Shown here one piece after another: positions 8,663-15,616 of a stretch of DNA of 64,000 bases (positions are counted from its first letter, which is position 1; every line of letters begins with the position of its first letter). Below the pieces are notes generated by a model, which saw only the letters and a list, made by a program, of their open reading frames with translations, made no database searches and was not told the DNA's origin. The DNA comes from Mucilaginibacter corticis (GTDB lineage Bacteria; Bacteroidota; Bacteroidia; Sphingobacteriales; Sphingobacteriaceae). The stretch lies in contig NZ_VLPK01000005.1 of assembly GCF_007558865.1 (NCBI RefSeq), positions 62,001-126,000 on the forward strand, written 5' to 3'. A program made the position numbers and the translations under genes.

Positions 8663-8745
8663 TAAAAATGAACGCACATGTCAAGCTAAAATTTAAAATT
8701 ACAATTTGCTTACGCTAATATTTAGAATGGCTCTAAATAATAAGG

Positions 8746-8753
8746 TAGCTTTG
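8746..8753 (+). promoter_or_regulatory. -7 promoter box of the copper ATPase gene (TAGCTTTG)
   Basis: Matches TAnnTTTG. Only 6 nt separate it from the ATG at 8760, so transcription would begin at or next to the start codon. This argues against the longer in-frame start at 8706, which would lie upstream of the promoter. Confidence 0.55.
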
Positions 8754-8759
8754 TGTACT

Positions 8760-10850
8760 ATGGCAGAGCAATTAGTAGAATTAAACGTAACAGGGATGCA
8801 CTGTAACAACTGCGCCCTATCTATACATAAATTGTTGGAGAAGAAAGGCTTAAACAACATTCTTGTTGATTTTGCCGGCGAAGAGGTTAAATTTTCAAAC
8901 AACAGCACCGTACAATTGCCCGAAATTATAAAAGGCATTGAGCAGTTAGGTTTTAAAGTTGTTGACGACCCTGCGCTGCACGTACCTAAGTTTTATGAGC
9001 AAGTTGAGAACAAATTTGTCTTCTGCGCTATCTTCACCGCTCCCCTTTTAATGCACATGGTATTACCGTGGCACGCGCTGCACATGCCCATGGTACAGTT
9101 GCTATTATGCCTGCCAGTTTTTATTGTTGGTTGCCTGCACTTTGGCAAAAGCGCCTTCCATTCGATTAAGGGCGGTGTGCCCAATATGGATGTATTAATC
9201 TTTATCGGTTCAACATCGGCGTTTATTTATAGTTTAGTTGGTACTATCCAAAATCTTGGCGAGCAATACCAGTTTTATGAAACCTGTGCCACTATTATTA
9301 CTTTGGTGCTGTTGGGTAACGTTTTTGAGAAACGTTCGGTAAATCAAACTACATCGGCCGTTAAGGATTTAGTTAAATTTCAACAGGTAAACGCTAACCG
9401 CATTATTGATGGCACAGTTGAAGTTATTAACTCCCGCGATGTTCGCCCTGGAGATATCCTGATCGTTAATCATGGTGATAAAGTACCTGTGGACGGTGAT
9501 ATTCTTGAAGGAACCGCCGCTGTCAATGAAGCCATGCTAACCGGAGAGAGCACGCCGGTTGATAAGGTGAAGTATGACAAAGTTATTGGCGGCACAATAG
9601 TTCAAAGCGGTAACTTCCGGATGATAGCAACCAAGGTTGGCTCTAATACGGTACTATCGCAAATTATCGAACTCATGAAGAAAGCGCAGGCTGCTAAACC
9701 ACCGGTACAGAAACTGGGTGACAAGGTTGCTTCCATATTTGTGCCGGCAGTTATACTAATTGCTGCAATAACCTTCACAGCCACTTATTTTTTAAGCGAT
9801 GCCGGTTTACAAAAATCGCTCATGAACGCAATTGCGGTGTTGGTAATCTCCTGCCCTTGCGCTATGGGTTTAGCTACGCCAACTGCAGTAATGGTAGGCT
9901 TAGGCCGTGCCGCAAAAAATGGCATCCTGATAAAAGGTGGCGATACCATTGAAGCCGTAGCTAGTACCAAATTTGTGGTATTTGATAAAACAGGAACGCT
10001 AACCACCGGCAAGTTCAGTATTAATGATATTAAGGTTGAAGATGGTGTTGACCTGGAGCATATCCGCGGGATCATTACAGCGATTGAAGAACGCTCAAAC
10101 CACCCTATTGCTAAATCGCTGGTTGACGGATTAAAAGGTTTACCGCAAACTAAACTGATATTAAAATCGGCCACCGAGGAAAAAGGGTTGGGCATGCGTG
10201 CCGAGGATGTAAATGGCAATACTTATTTCCTGGGAACCGGCAAAACTGCAAATGAAGACGATTTTAACTTATCGCTATATAAAAACCAGGTATTGTTGGC
10301 GCAGATAGCCATTGATGACACGATAAAGCCGGAAGCTGCGACTTTGATAGCCCAGTTAAAAAACATGGGTATAATACCTGTATTATTAAGCGGTGACCGG
10401 AAAAACAGATGCCTTAAGGTAGCCAAAACTTTAGGAATTACAGAAGTACATGGAGATACGCTACCTGACGAAAAACTATCAGTAATTGATATTTACAAAC
10501 AAAAAGGTAAAACCGTAATGATCGGCGATGGTATAAATGATGCCCCTGCCCTTACAAAAGCCGATGTGGGCGTATCAATGAATGATGCCAGCCAGGTTGC
10601 CATACAATCTGCCCGGGTAATTTTATTGAATACCGATCTCAACTCGGTTGTTAAATTCCTGCAGATCAGCAAGCATACGTTATTAACCATCAAACAAAAC
10701 TTGTTCTGGGCTTTTGCCTATAACGTAATAGCCATCCCGGTAGCCGCGTTAGGCTTTTTAAACCCAATGGTTGGCGCGCTTACTATGGCTTTTTCTGACG
10801 TTGTGGTAATTGGCAATTCGCTAAGGTTAAAACGCAAGCGCCTCGATTAA
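8760..10850 (+). CDS. copA: heavy-metal (copper) translocating P1B-type ATPase
   Basis: 696 residues from the ATG at 8760. A cytosolic N-terminal heavy-metal-associated domain carries GMHCNNC (Cys15, Cys18). Membrane helices follow, with the CPC metal site in SCPCAMGLATP, phosphorylation motif DKTGTLT, the P1B-specific SNHP motif of the nucleotide-binding domain, and the hinge GDGINDAP. CPC plus a CxxC domain fits Cu(I)/Ag(I) export from the cytosol; other soft metals are possible. A longer frame starts at 8706 but would include the promoter box. rnhA follows at 59 bp on the same strand. No copper-responsive regulator or chaperone gene is adjacent. Confidence 0.93.
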   Translation: MAEQLVELNVTGMHCNNCALSIHKLLEKKGLNNILVDFAGEEVKFSNNSTVQLPEIIKGIEQLGFKVVDDPALHVPKFYEQVENKFVFCAIFTAPLLMHMVLPWHALHMPMVQLLLCLPVFIVGCLHFGKSAFHSIKGGVPNMDVLIFIGSTSAFIYSLVGTIQNLGEQYQFYETCATIITLVLLGNVFEKRSVNQTTSAVKDLVKFQQVNANRIIDGTVEVINSRDVRPGDILIVNHGDKVPVDGDILEGTAAVNEAMLTGESTPVDKVKYDKVIGGTIVQSGNFRMIATKVGSNTVLSQIIELMKKAQAAKPPVQKLGDKVASIFVPAVILIAAITFTATYFLSDAGLQKSLMNAIAVLVISCPCAMGLATPTAVMVGLGRAAKNGILIKGGDTIEAVASTKFVVFDKTGTLTTGKFSINDIKVEDGVDLEHIRGIITAIEERSNHPIAKSLVDGLKGLPQTKLILKSATEEKGLGMRAEDVNGNTYFLGTGKTANEDDFNLSLYKNQVLLAQIAIDDTIKPEAATLIAQLKNMGIIPVLLSGDRKNRCLKVAKTLGITEVHGDTLPDEKLSVIDIYKQKGKTVMIGDGINDAPALTKADVGVSMNDASQVAIQSARVILLNTDLNSVVKFLQISKHTLLTIKQNLFWAFAYNVIAIPVAALGFLNPMVGALTMAFSDVVVIGNSLRLKRKRLD

Positions 10851-10856
10851 TTTTCA

Positions 10857-10864
10857 TATTTTTG
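10857..10864 (+). promoter_or_regulatory. -7 promoter box of rnhA (TATTTTTG)
   Basis: TAnnTTTG match 45 bp before the rnhA start. The implied leader of about 38 nt contains the repeated word CTATGGACTA. Confidence 0.4.
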
Positions 10865-10872
10865 ACCGCAGG

Positions 10873-10903
10873 CTATGGACTATCGACCATGGTCTATGGA
10901 CTA
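10873..10903. repeat. stuttered-word element, word CTATGGACTA, before rnhA
   Basis: Two copies of CTATGGACTA (10873-10882 and 10894-10903) flank the perfect palindrome GACCATGGTC (10885-10894). It lies in the copA-rnhA spacer, directly before the rnhA start. It resembles in style the other stuttered intergenic elements of this window. Confidence 0.6.
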
Positions 10904-10908
10904 ACAAT

Positions 10909-11379
10909 ATGATCGAAATTTACACAGACGGTGCATCAAGTGGCAACCCGGGCCCAGGTGGATATGGAGTGATCCTGCGTTCAGGACAGCATTATAAAGA
11001 ACTGTCTGAAGGTTTCCGCAAAACCACCAATAACCGCATGGAATTGCTGGCTGTAATTAAAGGCCTTGAAGCCATTAACAAGCCTAACCAGGATATCACC
11101 ATTTTTTCTGACTCAAAATACGTGATAGACGCTATTGAAAAGCGCTGGGTTTATGGCTGGCTGCAAAAGGGCTTTAAGGATAAAAAGAACAAAGATCTTT
11201 GGCTGCGCTATTTAGATATCAGCAAAATACACAACATTAAGTTTACCTGGGTACGCGGCCATAATGGGCACCATGAAAACGAGCGCTGCGACGAACTGGC
11301 AGTAGCTGCCGGCAAACAAAAAAATCTATTGATCGACTCTGTTTTTGAGATGGAAGCAGCTAAGACCAATATGTTTTAA
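10909..11379 (+). CDS. rnhA: ribonuclease HI
   Basis: 156 residues, standard for bacterial RNase HI, with no extra hybrid-binding domain. It cleaves the RNA strand of RNA-DNA hybrids. The four catalytic acids are visible: Asp7 in YTDGASSGNPG, Glu45 in NNRMELLAV, Asp68 in FSDSKYV and Asp128 in NERCDELA. The Trp-rich handle (KRWVYGWLQKGF) is also present. The start is ATG at 10909. It follows the copper ATPase but has its own possible promoter box. Convergent with the phosphoesterase gene, with a palindromic repeat between them. Confidence 0.96.
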   Translation: MIEIYTDGASSGNPGPGGYGVILRSGQHYKELSEGFRKTTNNRMELLAVIKGLEAINKPNQDITIFSDSKYVIDAIEKRWVYGWLQKGFKDKKNKDLWLRYLDISKIHNIKFTWVRGHNGHHENERCDELAVAAGKQKNLLIDSVFEMEAAKTNMF

Positions 11380-11397
11380 TAAACAAAAGGAAATGGC

Positions 11398-11468
11398 TGT
11401 CACTCTGAGGCACTCGAAGAGTGAGCGTGGGCCTCTGCCTCTATACTTCGAGAGTTTCCGTTTTGACA
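11398..11468. repeat. palindromic intergenic repeat, TGTCACTCTGAGGCACTCGAAG type
   Basis: Imperfect inverted repeat between convergent rnhA and the phosphoesterase gene. The left arm (11398-11419) begins TGTCACTCTGAGG and ends CTCGAAG; the right arm (11446-11468) begins CTTCGAGAG and ends TTTTGACA. An inner perfect hairpin CACTC-GAA-GAGTG sits at 11411-11423. It resembles the dispersed GTCA..CTGAG..TCGAAG palindromes common between genes in many bacterial genomes. No T run follows, so it is probably a repeat rather than a simple terminator. Confidence 0.65.
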
Positions 11469-11479
11469 CACTTGATTGT

Positions 11480-12001
11480 TTAACCCTCCATCGTCTTCGA
11501 TGGTGATTTATTAGCACCCAACTCTATCACCTGCAAATCCTGGATCTTATTTCCATCGATGTTAAAACGCATCAGTGTGCGTACTTTTTGCCAGCCCTGC
11601 TTACCGGCAGCACCCGGATTAAGATGCAGGCAATTGATCTTTTTATCATAGATCCCTTTTAAAATATGCGAGTGTCCCGAGATAAATAATTGTGGCGGAT
11701 TAGCATAGATCTCATTCCTAATCCGTAAGTCATACCTATCCGGGTAGCCGCCTATATGCGTCATCCACACATCAACATCCTCACACTTAAAGCGCAGGTT
11801 TTCAGGATAGATTTGCCTTATTTCCTTGTCGTCGATATTACCATAAACCCCGCGTAACGGTTTAAAAGCGGCAAGCTTATCAACCAGTTCTATATTCCCA
11901 AAATCGCCGGCATGCCATACCTCATCGCAGTTTTCAAAATGTTTGAATACGGCGTCGTCAAGATAGCTGTGGGTGTCTGATATAAGGCCTATTTTTGTCA
12001 T
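11480..12001 (-). CDS. metallophosphoesterase, YfcE/MJ0936-like
   Basis: 173 residues with the calcineurin-like dinuclear-metal motifs in order: SDTH (near 8-11), GDFG (near 32-35), GNIDD, and GHSH (near 115). This is the small YfcE-like group, cytosolic phosphodiesterases with unsettled physiological substrates. The gene lies 28 bp downstream of trmN6 on the same strand, so the two may be co-transcribed. Confidence 0.9.
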   Translation of the reverse strand: MTKIGLISDTHSYLDDAVFKHFENCDEVWHAGDFGNIELVDKLAAFKPLRGVYGNIDDKEIRQIYPENLRFKCEDVDVWMTHIGGYPDRYDLRIRNEIYANPPQLFISGHSHILKGIYDKKINCLHLNPGAAGKQGWQKVRTLMRFNIDGNKIQDLQVIELGANKSPSKTMEG

Positions 12002-12028
12002 TTCGGATTTCGGATGTTCAATTTCGAA
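12001..12028. repeat. stuttered-word element, word ATTTCGGA/ATTTCGAA
   Basis: The trmN6-phosphoesterase spacer consists almost wholly of the reiterated words TTTCGGAT, TTTCGGAT and ATTTCGAAT. It is short and has no long inverted arm, so it is only a possible member of the stuttered-element class. Confidence 0.4.
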
Positions 12029-12029
12029 T

Positions 12030-12731
12030 TTAAAAGATCGTAAAAAATGGTTTTAGTGTATCGATGTATTGCTGCGAATATATCTTAGGCTTATCATAGA
12101 TAACAAACCAATTATCCAATTCTTTTTTAGTGCCACGGTCAAATATTAATATTTCACGGTGAGGTTCAGAATCCGGATAGGATAACACATTGATTGCCTG
12201 CCTCAGATTCAAACCAATTTCAACAGCTATAACTTTCACTAATTGAGCAGTTTGTAAAGGCAGTATCAACCAAAACTTACCGGTATCGGTCAGGTGATCA
12301 GCCGCCTGTTTAACTAAATTTTCAAAGAAGTCAGCATCAGCATGTTTGGCTAATGTTTTCTTCGCACCCGGTGACTCTAATGAGTTAATATAAAACGGCG
12401 GATTAGATACGATCAGATCACATTTCTTATCCTGCTGTTTAAAATAACTTTCAAAATCTATGGGGTATAAGTTAAGCCGGTCAGCAAAATTTGAATTTGC
12501 AAAATTCTGTTTGGCGGTACTGGCCGCTGTTTTATCTATCTCTACCGCGTCAATATCAGCCTGTGGAAATCTTTGTGCCAGCATTAACGCGATAACGCCT
12601 GTACCGGTGCCAATATCTAATATCGTTTTGGGGTTATCTGAGTACGCTAAAGCGCCAAGCAATACGCCGTCGGTATTGATCTTCATGGCGCAACCGGTCT
12701 GGTCTACGTTAAATTGCTTGAAGCTAAACAT
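12030..12731 (-). CDS. trmN6: tRNA1(Val) (adenine(37)-N6)-methyltransferase
   Basis: 233 residues. Class I SAM-dependent methyltransferase fold: SAM-binding DIGTGTGVIALMLAQR near residues 40-55, the acidic VEIDK, and the N6-adenine motif NPPFY. The N-terminal FKQFNVDQTGCAMKINTDGVLLGA is characteristic of the YfiC/TrmN6 group, which methylates A37 of tRNA1(Val). Start ATG at 12731; divergent from the beta-helix gene. The phosphoesterase gene follows on the same strand. Confidence 0.92.
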   Translation of the reverse strand: MFSFKQFNVDQTGCAMKINTDGVLLGALAYSDNPKTILDIGTGTGVIALMLAQRFPQADIDAVEIDKTAASTAKQNFANSNFADRLNLYPIDFESYFKQQDKKCDLIVSNPPFYINSLESPGAKKTLAKHADADFFENLVKQAADHLTDTGKFWLILPLQTAQLVKVIAVEIGLNLRQAINVLSYPDSEPHREILIFDRGTKKELDNWFVIYDKPKIYSQQYIDTLKPFFTIF

Positions 12732-12754
12732 TAGGCTAATCTATGTAAATTAGT

Positions 12755-12762
12755 TAAGTTTG
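12755..12762 (+). promoter_or_regulatory. -7 promoter box of the beta-helix protein gene (TAAGTTTG)
   Basis: TAnnTTTG match 68 bp before the ATG at 12831, in the divergent spacer with trmN6. It gives a leader of about 60 nt. Confidence 0.45.
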
Positions 12763-12830
12763 GATAAACCAATAATGCATATCCCAACCTATTTGCGGCA
12801 ACAGTCGACACATAATATTTAACAAGAAAA

Positions 12831-15191
12831 ATGAAGGTAACTATAAAAACCATTTGCCTTTTACTATCCATTGTACTGACTGTTAGTTACTGTAGCGCAG
12901 CAGATATTTATGTTTCACCTCATGGCAACGACCATAATCCGGGTACTAAAGCAAAACCATTTCTTACTATAAAAAGAGCGCAACAACAAGTGCGGAAAAT
13001 CAAAAGTGCAACAACTGTATACTTACGGGCAGGCATATATTATTTAAACGAACCCGTAGAATTTTCCTCAAGAGATTCAAGGGAAAAAAATGCAACAGTT
13101 ACCTACCAGCCCTACCAGCGCGAAAAAGTAATTATAAGCGGTGCAATATCTTTAAAACTTCAATGGCATGATTATAAAGATGGCATTAAACAAGCCCATG
13201 TTAGCCAGGATATTGTGTTTGATGAATTGTTTGTTAACGGCCGTTTGCAGCACATGGCCCGGTATCCAAATTATGATCCTGCAATCGCTCATTATGGCGG
13301 CTTTGCCGCAGATGCTATCAGTACCGAAAGAGTTAATAAATGGCATGATCCCTCCGGTGGATATGTCCATGCTTTACATGAAAGCGAATGGGGTGGTTTT
13401 AGCTACCTCATAAAAGGTAAAGATGATAAAGGCAATTTATCTCTGGAAGGGGGTTATCAAAATAACCGCCCTGCAGCAATGCATAGAGAATTTAGATACG
13501 TTGAAAATATTTTTGAAGAGCTGGATACCATTGGCGAATGGTATTATAACAAAGCTACACATACCTTATATTTTTATCCTCCCAAAAACATCAACCTTAA
13601 TAAAGCTACCATAGAGGTTCCGCAGCTTGAAACCCTTTTCGAATTTAAGGGCACAGAACAACTCCCGGTAAAAAACATCATTCTTGAAGGACTTGAATTT
13701 ACGCAAACGCTGCGTACGTTCATGAAAACCAATGAGCCGTTGTTACGCAGCGATTGGATGATCTATCGCCGGGGTGCTTTAACTATGGAGGGTGCTGAAC
13801 ATTGTTCGGTTAAAAATTGCTTCTTTAATGCTGTCGGCGGCAATGCCATAGTGTGCTCTGATTATAACCGCCATAATGAAATTTCGGGATGCCATATTGC
13901 TGATATTGGCAGCAGCGCTGTTGTTTTTGTGGGTGACCCAAAAGCGGTGCGTTCTGCCTTGTTCAGGTATGGGCAGTTTAATGATCCGAATGCCATCGAC
14001 CAAACTCCGGGCCCAAAAACCAGTAATTATCCTGCCGATTGTTTGGTTTATAATAACCTGATAGAAAATATTGGCTGTGTTGAAAAACAGGTAGCAGGCG
14101 TAGAAATTTCAATGGCTATGAATATTACTATCAGCCATAACACCATTGATAAAACACCAAGGGCGGGCATTAACGTAAGCGAAGGAACATGGGGAGGACA
14201 TATTATTGAATACAATGATGTGTTTAATACGGTTTTAGAAACTGGCGACCATGGCTCATTTAATTCATGGGGACGGGATAGATTTTGGTACCCCGACCGT
14301 AAAATGATGGACAGCATCAATTTGGCTCATCCTGGGATGGCTTTGCTGGATGTTATTAAACCTATCATCATCAGGAACAATCGCTTCAGGTGCGATCATG
14401 GCTGGGATATTGATCTGGATGATGGCTCAAGTAATTATGAAATATATAATAATGTTTGCCTTAACGGCGGCCTGAAACTAAGAGAGGGCTTTCATCGTAC
14501 TGTTTATAATAACGTTATCATTAATAACTCTTTCCACCCCCATGTTTGGTTTAAAAATAGCGCTGATGTATTTACACGAAATATCATCATGACCGATTAT
14601 TTCCCGATAGGCATAAATTACTGGGGCAAAGAAGTCGACTATAATCTATTCCCTGATTCTGTATCGCTAAATCATGCCAAAGAAAGAGGCACAGATCAGC
14701 ATTCTGTAAATGGCTCTCCGGGTTTTATCGATCCTTCAAAAGCAGATTACCGTGTTAGGCCAGAGTCGGCAGTCTTAAAAATCGGTTTTAAAAACTTCCC
14801 GATGGATCAATTCGGCGTAGTTTCTGCCAATTTAAAAATGATTGCTCATCATGTTGTGATACCGGCATTACATTACAGATCGACAGACAGTAACGAACCT
14901 GCTCATGAATTTATGGGAGCAAAAGTAAAAAACCTAAATACACTTGGCGAACGATCGGCTACCGGCATGGCCACAGAAACCGGTGTTATTGTACTGCAGG
15001 TTGATTCAAAAAGTAATTTGCATGGATACGTTTTTCCTAATGATGTGATAATATCATTTCAGGGAATACCGGTTGCTAATATTAATGATCTGCTTAAAGC
15101 TAAAGATAATATTAGATCAGGTGCAGAAATAAATATGGAGGTGTTCAGGAACCAGATATCCAGAAAAATAAAATTCAAATTGAAGGATTGA
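12831..15191 (+). CDS. secreted right-handed beta-helix protein with C-terminal PDZ domain, GH141-like
   Basis: 786 residues with a Sec signal peptide (residues 1-24, cleavage near CSA-AD). The mature start, DIYVSPHGNDHNPGTKAKPF, is the entry sequence of the DUF1565/parallel beta-helix fold. Repeated beta-helix rungs (NNLIENIG, ITISHNTID, IIRNNRF, YEIYNNVC, YNNVIINNS) run to about residue 600. Residues about 705-785 form a PDZ-like domain (GVIVLQVDSKSN, DVIISFQGIPV). The layout resembles glycoside hydrolase family 141 (fucosidases/xylanases acting on plant polysaccharide), but catalytic residues cannot be confirmed by eye. There is no SusC/SusD pair or other glycan-use gene nearby, so it stands alone. 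It probably acts in the periplasm or at the cell surface. Confidence 0.75.
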   Translation: MKVTIKTICLLLSIVLTVSYCSAADIYVSPHGNDHNPGTKAKPFLTIKRAQQQVRKIKSATTVYLRAGIYYLNEPVEFSSRDSREKNATVTYQPYQREKVIISGAISLKLQWHDYKDGIKQAHVSQDIVFDELFVNGRLQHMARYPNYDPAIAHYGGFAADAISTERVNKWHDPSGGYVHALHESEWGGFSYLIKGKDDKGNLSLEGGYQNNRPAAMHREFRYVENIFEELDTIGEWYYNKATHTLYFYPPKNINLNKATIEVPQLETLFEFKGTEQLPVKNIILEGLEFTQTLRTFMKTNEPLLRSDWMIYRRGALTMEGAEHCSVKNCFFNAVGGNAIVCSDYNRHNEISGCHIADIGSSAVVFVGDPKAVRSALFRYGQFNDPNAIDQTPGPKTSNYPADCLVYNNLIENIGCVEKQVAGVEISMAMNITISHNTIDKTPRAGINVSEGTWGGHIIEYNDVFNTVLETGDHGSFNSWGRDRFWYPDRKMMDSINLAHPGMALLDVIKPIIIRNNRFRCDHGWDIDLDDGSSNYEIYNNVCLNGGLKLREGFHRTVYNNVIINNSFHPHVWFKNSADVFTRNIIMTDYFPIGINYWGKEVDYNLFPDSVSLNHAKERGTDQHSVNGSPGFIDPSKADYRVRPESAVLKIGFKNFPMDQFGVVSANLKMIAHHVVIPALHYRSTDSNEPAHEFMGAKVKNLNTLGERSATGMATETGVIVLQVDSKSNLHGYVFPNDVIISFQGIPVANINDLLKAKDNIRSGAEINMEVFRNQISRKIKFKLKD

Positions 15192-15226
15192 AGTAGTGTC
15201 TATCCTTAATAATAGAAAGAAACCTT

Positions 15227-15616
15227 TTATTTCTCGTAAAACTCAATAGGCAAGCCATCCGGGTCGGCAAAAAAGGTAAACTTTTTGCCTGTAAACTCAT
15301 CTATGCGGATAGGTTCAACAAAAATGCCATCTGCTGTAATTAAAGCTACGGCTTCATCAATATTGTCAACCTCGAAAGCCAAATGACGTAACCCGGCTGC
15401 TTCAGGGCGCGATGGTCTTTGCCCAGGTTCAGGAAAAGAAAAAAGCTCGATCTGGTACACGTTGTTCACGTCCAGATCAAGCTTGTATGATTTTCGCTCG
15501 GCGCGGTAAACTTCGCGCACTATTTTAAAACCGAGTATCTGCGTATAAAAATGTTTTGACCTTTCGTAATCAGAACAAATAATAGCAATATGATGTACCC
15601 GGTTAATCTTTAACAT
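15227..15616 (-). CDS. VOC-family (glyoxalase-like) protein
   Basis: 129 residues, a single VOC metalloenzyme domain of the YaeR/SMU1112c type. Metal-ligand positions are visible as His in VHHIAII (near residue 8), His in LRHLAFEV, and Glu in LPIEFYEK. The family includes glyoxalase I, dioxygenases and epimerases, so the reaction is not determined. Its ATG overlaps the purL stop as TAATG (15614-15618), so its translation is probably coupled to PurL. Confidence 0.85.
   Translation of the reverse strand: MLKINRVHHIAIICSDYERSKHFYTQILGFKIVREVYRAERKSYKLDLDVNNVYQIELFSFPEPGQRPSRPEAAGLRHLAFEVDNIDEAVALITADGIFVEPIRIDEFTGKKFTFFADPDGLPIEFYEK

Noticed and set aside
8468..8677. 69-codon frame on the minus strand containing GIAQLVRAS
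   Set aside because: It is a false translation across tRNA-His; the peptide GIAQLVRAS is a known artefact of tRNA D-arm sequence.
8706..8759. 18-residue N-terminal extension of the copper ATPase
   Set aside because: It covers the TAGCTTTG promoter box, and the heavy-metal domain begins right after the ATG at 8760.
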